64,000 nucleotides of DNA, taken from Simplicispira sedimenti. GTDB lineage: Bacteria > Pseudomonadota > Gammaproteobacteria > Burkholderiales > Burkholderiaceae_C. Below the pieces are notes generated by a model that saw only the letters and a program-made list of their open reading frames with translations, did not search any database and was not told the origin of the DNA. A program made the translations under genes and the position numbers. Position 1 is the first letter of the stretch. Each line of letters begins with the position of its first letter. This document shows positions 25,169-33,031 of this stretch, one piece after another. Location: assembly GCF_022760965.1 (NCBI RefSeq), contig NZ_JAKVIJ010000002.1, positions 248,001-312,000 of the forward strand, given 5' to 3'.

Positions 25169-26464
25169 ATGAAAATTCTGATCCAGAACGGCCGGGTGAT
25201 CGACCCCGCCTCGGGCCTTGACCAGATCTGCGACATTGCCCTGGCGGCGGGGCGCATTGTGGGCGTCAACCGTGTGCCGCCCGACTTTGCGCCCCACCGC
25301 AGCATCGACGCATCGGGTTGTCTCGTGCTGCCGGGCCTGGTGGACCTGGCAGCGCGCCTGCGCGAGCCAGGGCATGAGCACGAAGGCATGCTCGAATCCG
25401 AAATGGCCGCTGCTGTGGCCGGTGGCGTCACCAGCCTGGTCTGCCCGCCGGACACCGACCCGGTGCTTGACGAGCCCGGTCTGGTGGAGATGCTCAAGTT
25501 CCGCGCGGAAAAACTCCACCAGGCGCGCCTGTTCCCCCTGGGCGCCCTCACGCGCGGCCTGGCGGGCGAGGTTCTCACCGAAATGGCCGAGCTCACCGAA
25601 TCGGGCTGCGTGGGCTTCAGCCAGGCCGATGTGGCGCTGACCAGCACCCAGGTGTTGCAACGTGCGCTGCAGTACGCCGCCACCTACGGCTACACCGTGT
25701 GGCTGCGCCCGCAGGAGCTGTACCTGGGCAAGGGCGTGGCCGCCAGCGGCCCGCTGGCCACGCGCCTGGGCCTGAGCGGCGTGCCCGTGGCGGCCGAGAC
25801 CATTGCCTTGCACACCATTTTTGAGCTGCTCAAGGCCACCGACGCGCGCGTGCACCTGTGCCGCCTCTCCAGTGCTGCCGGGGTCGAGCTGGTGCGTCAG
25901 GCCAAGGCCGAAGGGCTCAAGGTGAGCTGCGATGTGAGCATCAACTCGCTGCACCTCACGGACCTCGACATCGGCTTCTTCGACAGCCGTGCTCGCCTCA
26001 CTCCGCCGCTGCGCCAGCAGCGCGACCGCGATGCCCTGCGTGCCGCATTGCGCGACGGCACCATCGACGCGCTGGTGTCCGACCACACGCCGGTGGAGCA
26101 GGACGCCAAGACCCTGCCTTTTGCCGAGGCCGAACCCGGAGCCACCGGGCTGGAGCTGCTGCTGAGCCTGGCGCTCAAGTGGGCGCAGGACGACAGCGTG
26201 CCGCTGCAGCGCGCGCTGGCCGTGGTCACCAGTGCACCCGCTGCGGTGCTGGGCACCGCGCTCGGCACCTTGCAGGCCAGCGTGGGTCGCCTGGTCGAGG
26301 GCGGGGTGGGCGATGTGTGCATCGTCGATCCCGGTGCGCACTGGCTGGCCGAGCCCGCCGCGCTGCGCAGCCAGGGCAAGCACACGCCGTTCTCGGGCTA
26401 CGAACTGCCAGCGCGGGTGCGTTGCACGCTGGTGGGCGGACAGGTGGCTTTTGAGCGGGAATGA
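25169..26464 (+). CDS. pyrC: Dihydroorotase-like pseudoenzyme PyrC' (ATCase partner)
   Basis: Amidohydrolase-fold protein of 431 residues homologous to type I dihydroorotase but missing the zinc site. The expected HxH in the DxHxHxR motif is Ala61 and Arg63 (GLVDLAARLREPG); the later His of the CHLS motif is Arg (CRLSSAAGV); SDHAPH is SDHTPV, which keeps only the Asp. In Pseudomonas and relatives such noncatalytic PyrC' stabilises PyrB in a dodecameric ATCase. The position after pyrB fits that role, so a separate active dihydroorotase must be encoded elsewhere. Start ATG 25169 abuts a family-A repeat; a family-B repeat follows the stop. Confidence 0.93.
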   Translation: MKILIQNGRVIDPASGLDQICDIALAAGRIVGVNRVPPDFAPHRSIDASGCLVLPGLVDLAARLREPGHEHEGMLESEMAAAVAGGVTSLVCPPDTDPVLDEPGLVEMLKFRAEKLHQARLFPLGALTRGLAGEVLTEMAELTESGCVGFSQADVALTSTQVLQRALQYAATYGYTVWLRPQELYLGKGVAASGPLATRLGLSGVPVAAETIALHTIFELLKATDARVHLCRLSSAAGVELVRQAKAEGLKVSCDVSINSLHLTDLDIGFFDSRARLTPPLRQQRDRDALRAALRDGTIDALVSDHTPVEQDAKTLPFAEAEPGATGLELLLSLALKWAQDDSVPLQRALAVVTSAPAAVLGTALGTLQASVGRLVEGGVGDVCIVDPGAHWLAEPAALRSQGKHTPFSGYELPARVRCTLVGGQVAFERE

Positions 26465-26471
26465 AGTGAAG

Positions 26472-26592
26472 CACCCCCCTGAGGTGCTGCGCACCTTCCC
26501 CCCGCTCTCGCTGCGCTGCGCGCTGCGGGCAGGGGGACGCCACCAGCGCGGCGGGGCGGCCCTTGCGCGGTGGCCCTGGCCTGGATCGCGCC
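26472..26592 (+). repeat. Dispersed repeat family B, copy 3
   Basis: Begins CACCCCCCTGAGG 7 bp after the pyrC' stop; ends near GATCGCGCC. Shares GCGCGGCGGGGCGGCCCTTG with copy 1. Facing CCCCCCGC and GCGGGCAGGGGG tracts can form a stem. The remaining 100 bp to plsC show nothing else recognisable. Confidence 0.75.
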
Positions 26593-26692
26593 AGTTTCAT
26601 AGGTCGCGGGTGTCGCGTTCGCGGAATGGATAACTGATAGCTCATATGCAGCCTCGCGCCCACCAGCGCCAGACGCCTTACCCTTTCTCACC

Positions 26693-27430
26693 ATGCGAGG
26701 CCTAGTCGCCTGTTGGCGCGTTGTGCGCCTGATGGTTCATCTGCTCCACGGCCTCATGGTCGTGGCGCTGCGCTTTCCCACACTCGCGCCCACGCAGCAG
26801 CAGGCGCGTGTGCAGGCCTGGTCGCTGGCGCTGCTGCGCCATGCGGGCATTCGGCTGGTGGTGCAGGGCCAGCCTGCGGTGCAGGGGCCGGTGATGCTGG
26901 TGGCCAACCACATCTCCTGGCTCGACATACCGGTGCTGCACGCGGCGCGCTACTGCCGCTTCATCTCCAAGTCCGACGTGCAGGGCTGGCCCCTCATTGG
27001 CGCCCTGGCCACGGCGGCGGGCACGCTGTACATCGAGCGCAGCTCGCGGCGCGACGCCATGCGCATGGTGCGCGCCATGCAAAAGTCCCTGGAGGACGGC
27101 GAGGTGCTGGCCGTGTTTCCCGAGGGCACCACGGGCGACGGCCGCGCGCTGCTGCCCTTTCACGCCAACCTGTTGCAGGCGGCGCTGGAGGCCCAGGCCC
27201 CGGTGCAGCCCGTGGGCCTGCGCTTTGTGGAGCGTGCCACCGGGGAAGTCTGCTTCTACCCCAGTTACCAGGGCGATGAGACGCTGGTCGGTTCAGTTTG
27301 GCGCACCCTCTCGTGCCCGGCCATCGATGCGGTGGTGCACTTTGGCTGCCCCGAGCTGGCGGGTGAGCGTGACCGCCGCGCATGGGCGCAGCACCTGCAC
27401 CAGGTGGTGGATGCGCTGCGCAAAGGCTAG
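26693..27430 (+). CDS. plsC: 1-acyl-sn-glycerol-3-phosphate acyltransferase
   Basis: Converts lysophosphatidate to phosphatidate at the inner membrane. 245 residues with an N-terminal hydrophobic anchor (VHLLHGLMVVALRF), the HX4D site in NHISWLD, and the FPEGTTGDG block where FPEGTR is usual. Same strand as the pyr genes but 228 bp away with a family-B repeat between, so co-transcription is doubtful. Convergent with siaC, 4 bp apart. Confidence 0.93.
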   Translation: MRGLVACWRVVRLMVHLLHGLMVVALRFPTLAPTQQQARVQAWSLALLRHAGIRLVVQGQPAVQGPVMLVANHISWLDIPVLHAARYCRFISKSDVQGWPLIGALATAAGTLYIERSSRRDAMRMVRAMQKSLEDGEVLAVFPEGTTGDGRALLPFHANLLQAALEAQAPVQPVGLRFVERATGEVCFYPSYQGDETLVGSVWRTLSCPAIDAVVHFGCPELAGERDRRAWAQHLHQVVDALRKG

Positions 27431-27434
27431 AGCA

Positions 27435-27824
27435 TCAGGCCAGGCTCAGCGGCTGGCGCTCCAGTTGAACGTGGTGGTAGTCCTCCACCAGGTCCATGCC
27501 CAGTTCTTCGATGGCGTCGTCCTCGGCGTCGTAGGCCCAGACCACGCGAATGTCCGTGCCCTGGTGGCCTGCGCGGTCGAGCAGCGCAAACAGTGCCCGC
27601 AGGCCCATGGTCGAGGCGCTGTTGATGTACTGCAACTGCATGTGGGCTTCAAAGCGGGTGGGGCGCTGCTGCTCGAAATACTGCTGCAGCGTGTGCAGCA
27701 GCGGCTGGAAGAAGGGCAGGGGGTTCTCGGGGTAGCACTCGCCCGCGATTTCCATGCGCTGCGATGCGGGGATGAACAGGATTTCGGGGGTGACGTTGCT
27801 GCGTTCGATGTGCAGGTTGTGCAT
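27435..27824 (-). CDS. siaC: SiaC family regulatory protein (DUF1987)
   Basis: 129-residue protein of the DUF1987/SiaC family. In Pseudomonas aeruginosa SiaC is switched by phosphorylation: SiaB phosphorylates it, SiaA dephosphorylates it, and unmodified SiaC activates the diguanylate cyclase SiaD to drive aggregation. The family pattern ENPLPFFQPLL, FEAHMQLQYINSASTMGLRAL and AYDAEDDAIEELG is clear; the Thr/Ser in NSAST is the likely phosphorylation site. Third gene of a minus-strand siaA-siaB-siaC set, 38 bp after siaB. No siaD follows. Confidence 0.88.
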   Translation of the reverse strand: MHNLHIERSNVTPEILFIPASQRMEIAGECYPENPLPFFQPLLHTLQQYFEQQRPTRFEAHMQLQYINSASTMGLRALFALLDRAGHQGTDIRVVWAYDAEDDAIEELGMDLVEDYHHVQLERQPLSLA

Positions 27825-27862
27825 GGAGTGCTCCTCTCAAAAGGGGACGTTCGACAAGGGGT

Positions 27863-28444
27863 TCAGATGCGCGCCTTCACATGGAAGAGCGCGGTGCGTG
27901 CCTGCGGATCGGGCGTGGAGGCGAAGCTGTATTCGAGCGGTGCGCTGGCGTCGCGCGCGATGGTCAGCAGCCCCAGGCCTGCGCCTTTGCTGAGGGCGTC
28001 GTTGTCCGCGTGCTCGCTGTTGCGCAACTGCGTGCGGTAGCTTTCCTTGATCTCGGCCAGGCTCATGGCGCGCAGGGCGCTGAGCTTCTCGGTCAGGCGG
28101 GCGATGTGTTCCACATGCACTGGGTTGCTGCACACCAGCCAGTAATGGCCGGCATCGCCCTCGCTGGCGTCGCGTCCCACCGCAATGGCGCCGCTGGCCG
28201 GTGGCTGCGGCTGGCCGGGCTCAGCGTGGGCAGCGGCGTAGTGCAGCACGTTCTGCGCCATTTCAATGAAGGTGGAAAACACCTTGCGCTTGGCGGCGGA
28301 GCCCGCCTCCTCGCTGGCCAGGCGGCCTTTGAGTGTGTCGGCCGCGGCGGCGATCATGGTGGGCGTGAATTCACCGGCGTAATAGAACAGCACGCCGCAG
28401 TCCTGGGTGCTGGTCTGAAAGCGTTCGAAGTCCTGTGGTGTCAT
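27863..28444 (-). CDS. siaB: SiaB family protein kinase
   Basis: GHKL-type kinase homologue of 193 residues that in the SiaABCD switch phosphorylates SiaC. The N-box is seen in FIEMAQNVLHYAA and the glycine-rich lid in GAGLGLLTIARDA. The upstream open frame to 29152 runs across siaA in another frame; ATG 28444 (MTPQDFERF) overlaps the siaA stop by 4 bp (ATGA on the minus strand), so translation is coupled. Function assigned by family and gene order. Confidence 0.87.
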   Translation of the reverse strand: MTPQDFERFQTSTQDCGVLFYYAGEFTPTMIAAAADTLKGRLASEEAGSAAKRKVFSTFIEMAQNVLHYAAAHAEPGQPQPPASGAIAVGRDASEGDAGHYWLVCSNPVHVEHIARLTEKLSALRAMSLAEIKESYRTQLRNSEHADNDALSKGAGLGLLTIARDASAPLEYSFASTPDPQARTALFHVKARI

Positions 28445-29739
28445 GGCTTCACGGGGGTGCCGCAGCGAAAGGCCAGCAGCGACACGTCGTCGCGGCGCCG
28501 CTCCTGGCCCTGCCACTGGCTGAAATGCTCGGCAAACTCGGCGCACAGCGCGCGGGCGCTCACGCCGCGGCGCTGTTCCATGAACTGCACCAGGCGCCGT
28601 CTGCCGTGGGCGATCTGGCGCGGCCCGCCGATCTGGTCGATCACACCGTCGGTGGGAATCACCAGCAGGCTGGGGCCGCAAAGCGCCACCTGCTGCGTGG
28701 TCCATGTCTGGTCGTCGGCCGTGTCGGCGTAGCCAATGCCGTTGCGGTCGCCGTCGATGGTGCGCAGTGCGCCGCCATCGTCGGGGGCAATCAGCAGGTG
28801 CAGCCGGGCCGAGGCGAAGTGCAGCGACGCACCATCGGGCGCCAGCAGGAACAGCGCCGCGTCCAAGCCGTCGTTGGACGGGCGGCTGCCGCTGCCGTAG
28901 CTGCTGTCGCCCTCGCGCTGGCGTTGCTGCAGCACGCGCTTGATGTAGCGGTTCATGGCGCCCAGTGTGGCGCCGGGGTCGATGGTGCTGCATTCCGGCG
29001 CGATGGTCTGCTCCAGAAAGGACAGTGCGATCAGCGTCATGAACGCCCCGGGCACGCCATGGCCGGTGCAGTCGAACACGCAGCCCACCAGGCCCGCCGC
29101 CGTGTGGCGGAAGAAGTAGGCATCGCCGCCCACCACATCGCGCGGCTGCCACAGCAGGGCGTGGTCGGGCAGCCCGTCGCGCAGGGCCAGGTCGGATTCG
29201 GCCAGGTGCGAGCGCTGGATCAGGCTGGCATAGCCAATGCTGGAGAGCAGTTGGCGTGTCTTCTCGGCCTCGATGTCGGACATGGCCTTCATCAGCGCAT
29301 AGCCCGTGCCCAGGCCCAGGTACTGGCCCTCGGCGGTGGTGATGAAGCCGTCCTTGAGCACGCGCGTGCCCGCTTCGACGGCGGTCCTGACCAGCGTTTC
29401 AATCGGCAGGCCCCGATCCACGATCACCGGGCTCTTGTCCATGAAGGCAATGCAGCTCTTGCGCCCGAACACATCGCGCGCAAACGGGCGTGCGTACTGC
29501 TCCATGAAGATGTGGCGGTTGATGAGCCCGATGGGCTGGCCGTTCTCCACCACGGCCAGGGTCTCCTGCACTTCGTTCAGGGCAAAGCGCTGGCGCACGT
29601 CGTCGTTGGTGTGCTCGGGAGTGACGGGTTCGGCCGGCGCGGTCAGATGCTCGGCACGCGTGGCCAGGGCCGTGTGGGCATGGCGCTTGTCGGCAGCACC
29701 GGCGGCCAGTGACTCATAAAGGCGATCCAGGGAATTCAT
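28441..29739 (-). CDS. siaA: SiaA-like PP2C phosphatase with CBS-like N-terminus
   Basis: SpoIIE/PP2C-type serine/threonine phosphatase of about 432 residues, expected to dephosphorylate SiaC. Metal-site motifs are WQPRDVVGGDAYFF, FDCTGHGVPGAFM, IPTDGVIDQIGG and RRDDVSLLAF. Unlike Pseudomonas SiaA, no membrane segments are visible; the first about 150 residues resemble a CBS-type sensor (QETLAVVENGQPIGLINRHI, SPVIVDRGLPIETLV), followed by a helix linker. That implies a cytoplasmic signal. Start chosen at MNSLDRLYE (29739); 29763 is possible. First gene of the siaABC set, divergent from hisF. Confidence 0.87.
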   Translation of the reverse strand: MNSLDRLYESLAAGAADKRHAHTALATRAEHLTAPAEPVTPEHTNDDVRQRFALNEVQETLAVVENGQPIGLINRHIFMEQYARPFARDVFGRKSCIAFMDKSPVIVDRGLPIETLVRTAVEAGTRVLKDGFITTAEGQYLGLGTGYALMKAMSDIEAEKTRQLLSSIGYASLIQRSHLAESDLALRDGLPDHALLWQPRDVVGGDAYFFRHTAAGLVGCVFDCTGHGVPGAFMTLIALSFLEQTIAPECSTIDPGATLGAMNRYIKRVLQQRQREGDSSYGSGSRPSNDGLDAALFLLAPDGASLHFASARLHLLIAPDDGGALRTIDGDRNGIGYADTADDQTWTTQQVALCGPSLLVIPTDGVIDQIGGPRQIAHGRRRLVQFMEQRRGVSARALCAEFAEHFSQWQGQERRRDDVSLLAFRCGTPVKP

Positions 29740-29895
29740 GGGGCAAGCTGTAACCAGATGCAATGCATTCTGGTCGGGCGCCGTGACGGTGCGATGACGC
29801 TGCCTTCGGGGCGCCTCACGCGTCGCTGCGCCTGTGCCCCCTGGCGGTCGTGGTATCTTGCGGGCCTTCTTCTTCCATCACTCAAGAGCCAGCGC

Positions 29896-30696
<801 letters not shown>

Positions 30697-30768
30697 GGGT
30701 GGGTTGCCGGGGCGCTGCCTTGGAGGTTGGAGTTCCCCTGCATGAAAGGCTGTGGAATCATCGCGCCC

Positions 30769-31593
30769 ATGCCCCACTGGATCGACACCCACTGCCACCT
30801 GGATGCCCCTGAATTTGCTGCCGATGCGGATGGGGTGCGCGCCCAGGCCCGTGCCGCCGGTGTGCAGCACATTGTCATCCCTGCGGTGCAGGTGGCCCAT
30901 GCCGACGCCGTGCGCAGCCTGGCCCACCGACATGGCGACAGCTACGCCCTGGGCATTCACCCGCTTTACACCCCGCAGGCCGCGGACGATGACCTGGAGT
31001 GCCTGGCAGACCTGCTGGCGCAGTACCGCTGCGACCCGCACCTCGTTGCCGTGGGCGAGATCGGGCTGGACTTCTTCGTGCCAGGGCTCGACGCCGAGCG
31101 GCAGACGCGCTTCTACCGCCAGCAACTGCAACTGGCACGGCGCTTCGACCTGCCCGTGATCCTGCACGTGCGCCGCTCGGCCGACGCACTGCTCAAGGGC
31201 CTGCGCGAGCTGCCGGTGCAGGGGGGCATCGCCCACGCCTTCAATGGCAGCCTGCAGCAGGCGCGTGCCTTCATCGCGCTGGGCTTCAAGCTGGGTTTGG
31301 GTGGGGCGCTGAGCTACGAGCGTGCGTTGCAGTTGCGCCGCCTGGCCACGGAGCTGCCCATTGAAGCCCTGGTGCTGGAGACCGACGCGCCCGATATGCC
31401 GCCGCATTGGATTTACCGCACCGCCGCCGAGCGTTCGGCAGGCCTGCCGCAGGGGCGCAATGCCCCGGCCGAGCTGCCGCGCATCGCGCAGGTGCTGGCC
31501 GATCTGTGGGGCATGCCGCTGGAGGCGTTGGCGCAACAGACGGAGGCCAATGCCGTGCAGGCACTGCCGCGCTTGCGGGGGCGTGTCGGATAA
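30769..31593 (+). CDS. TatD family metal-dependent hydrolase
   Basis: Amidohydrolase-fold DNase family protein, about 274 residues. Metal ligands are in IDTHCHLD, GEIGLDFF, LHVRRS and ETDAPDMPP. The family trims DNA 3' ends and has been tied to oxidative DNA repair; the exact paralogue (YcfH, YjjV) is not clear. ATG 30769 puts the HxH motif near the N-terminus as usual; ATG 30742 is also possible and has GGAG 9 nt upstream. 72 bp after hisF, so co-transcription is likely. Confidence 0.88.
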   Translation: MPHWIDTHCHLDAPEFAADADGVRAQARAAGVQHIVIPAVQVAHADAVRSLAHRHGDSYALGIHPLYTPQAADDDLECLADLLAQYRCDPHLVAVGEIGLDFFVPGLDAERQTRFYRQQLQLARRFDLPVILHVRRSADALLKGLRELPVQGGIAHAFNGSLQQARAFIALGFKLGLGGALSYERALQLRRLATELPIEALVLETDAPDMPPHWIYRTAAERSAGLPQGRNAPAELPRIAQVLADLWGMPLEALAQQTEANAVQALPRLRGRVG

Positions 31594-31596
31594 TGG

Positions 31597-31653
31597 GCCA
31601 AAATGGCCGTTTGCGCTTGTTGGTCAAGCGCAGGCAGCTATTAATTTGATAGT
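31597..31653 (-). repeat. Dispersed repeat family A, copy 3 (inverted)
   Basis: Read on the minus strand it starts CTATCAAATTAATAGCTG and continues TGCGCTTG...CAAGCGC to GGCCATTTTG, the same layout as copy 2. It fills the gap between tatD and the DNA glycosylase gene. The AAGCGC/GCGCTT arms can form a small hairpin. Confidence 0.7.
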
Positions 31654-31689
31654 AAATGTAACCAAGGCACCTGCCGCCTGCTGTCCGCC

Positions 31690-32229
31690 ATGACGCCTCC
31701 TTCCCCCGCTGTGTCCTCCGCCGTGCCTGCCGCACGGTTGGCGGGCCTGCCGCCGGTGGTGGGCGAGGGCACGGTGGTGCTGGTGCTGGGCAGCTTTCCC
31801 GGCGCAGCCTCGCTGCGCGCGCAGCAGTACTACGCGCACCCGCAAAACCATTTCTGGCGCATCCTGCAGGCGCTGTGGCCGCAGCATGTCCTGCCCGGCC
31901 CTGAGGACTACGCCGGGCGCTGTGCCTGGCTGCTCGCGCGTGGCTTGGGCCTGTGGGACGTGTATGGCGCCTGCGAGCGCGAAGGCAGTCTCGACAGCCG
32001 CATCCGCAACGCCGAGGTGAACGATTTCGCCGGCCTGCGCCCACGTTGTCCGCGCCTGGCGGCCATCGTCCACAATGGCGGCGAGAGTTTTCGCCACGCG
32101 CGCGCCACGGCGCAGCTCGGCGTGCCGGTGCTCAAGCTGCCATCCACCAGCCCGGCGAATGCCTCGTGGAGCTTTGAGCGCAAGCGCGCAGCCTGGGCAC
32201 AGGCCCTGGCCGCGCACGGACTCCTTTGA
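31690..32229 (+). CDS. Hypoxanthine/uracil-DNA glycosylase (UDG family 6-like)
   Basis: Base-excision repair glycosylase of 179 residues. The motif LGSFPGAASLRAQQYYAHPQNHFW and the terminal PSTSPANASWSF match the DNA-deoxyinosine glycosylase group, which removes hypoxanthine from deaminated adenine; some relatives act on uracil. An N-terminal Ala/Pro stretch precedes the domain. The spermidine synthase-like gene starts 10 bp downstream. Confidence 0.83.
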   Translation: MTPPSPAVSSAVPAARLAGLPPVVGEGTVVLVLGSFPGAASLRAQQYYAHPQNHFWRILQALWPQHVLPGPEDYAGRCAWLLARGLGLWDVYGACEREGSLDSRIRNAEVNDFAGLRPRCPRLAAIVHNGGESFRHARATAQLGVPVLKLPSTSPANASWSFERKRAAWAQALAAHGLL

Positions 32230-32239
32230 CAAGAAACGA

Positions 32240-33004
32240 ATGGCCCGCAAGAAAAACACCACCGCCGAACTACCCGAAGTCAGCGTCTCCGACGATGGCG
32301 AGGTGCGCCACCTGCACCTGGGCACGCCCTGGATCCAGGGTTCCATGCGCATTGATGCGCCCTTTGACCTGGAGCTTGAATACATCCAGCGCATGATGGC
32401 CTGGCTGCTGTTCATGGAGCCCGAGGCCGTGCGCAAGGGCCATGCCATGCAACTGGGCCTGGGGGCAGGCGCCATCACCAAGTTCTGCCACAAGAAGCTG
32501 CGCATGTGCGCCACCGCCATCGAGCTGAACCCGCAGGTCCTGGCCGTGTGCCGCGCCTGGTTCAAGCTGCCGCCCGACGGCCCCAAGCTGCGCGTGGTGT
32601 TGGCCGACGCCGCGCAGGAAATCCGCAACCCGATGTGGCTGGGCACGGTGGACGCGCTCTGCGTCGATCTGTACGACGACAACGCGGCGGCCCCCGTGCT
32701 CGACAGCGCCGAGTTCTACGCCGACTGCCGCGCCCTGCTGAGCGAGGGCGGCTGCATGACGGTCAATCTGTTCGGCCGTGCATCGAGCTTTGCACAGAGC
32801 GTGGAGAAGCTGGCGGCAGTGTTTGGCGAGGATGCCCTCTGGGCCTTCAAGCCCACGCGCGAGGGCAACACCGTGGTGCTGGCCCAGCGCACGCCCAGCC
32901 GTTTCAAGCGCGGCGAGCTGGCCGCGCGCTGCGCAGACATCCAGGAGCGCTGGGGCATTCCCACGGCCAAGTGGGTGCGCGGCTTCAAGCCCCTGGCCGA
33001 CTGA
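32240..33004 (+). CDS. Spermidine synthase-like methyltransferase-fold protein
   Basis: Polyamine-synthase-fold protein of 254 residues. The nucleotide/dcAdoMet motif is QLGLGAGAITKFC with the acidic IELNPQVLAV after it, and CVDLYDD where the catalytic region usually lies. It is shorter than SpeE and lacks its N-terminal beta domain, so the product may not be spermidine; such truncated homologues are common and uncharacterised. ATG 32240 chosen; the frame is open upstream but overlaps the glycosylase gene. Close spacing suggests co-transcription with it. Confidence 0.75.
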   Translation: MARKKNTTAELPEVSVSDDGEVRHLHLGTPWIQGSMRIDAPFDLELEYIQRMMAWLLFMEPEAVRKGHAMQLGLGAGAITKFCHKKLRMCATAIELNPQVLAVCRAWFKLPPDGPKLRVVLADAAQEIRNPMWLGTVDALCVDLYDDNAAAPVLDSAEFYADCRALLSEGGCMTVNLFGRASSFAQSVEKLAAVFGEDALWAFKPTREGNTVVLAQRTPSRFKRGELAARCADIQERWGIPTAKWVRGFKPLAD

Positions 33005-33031
33005 TTCTTCATCGTTTTCTGCCCACACACC

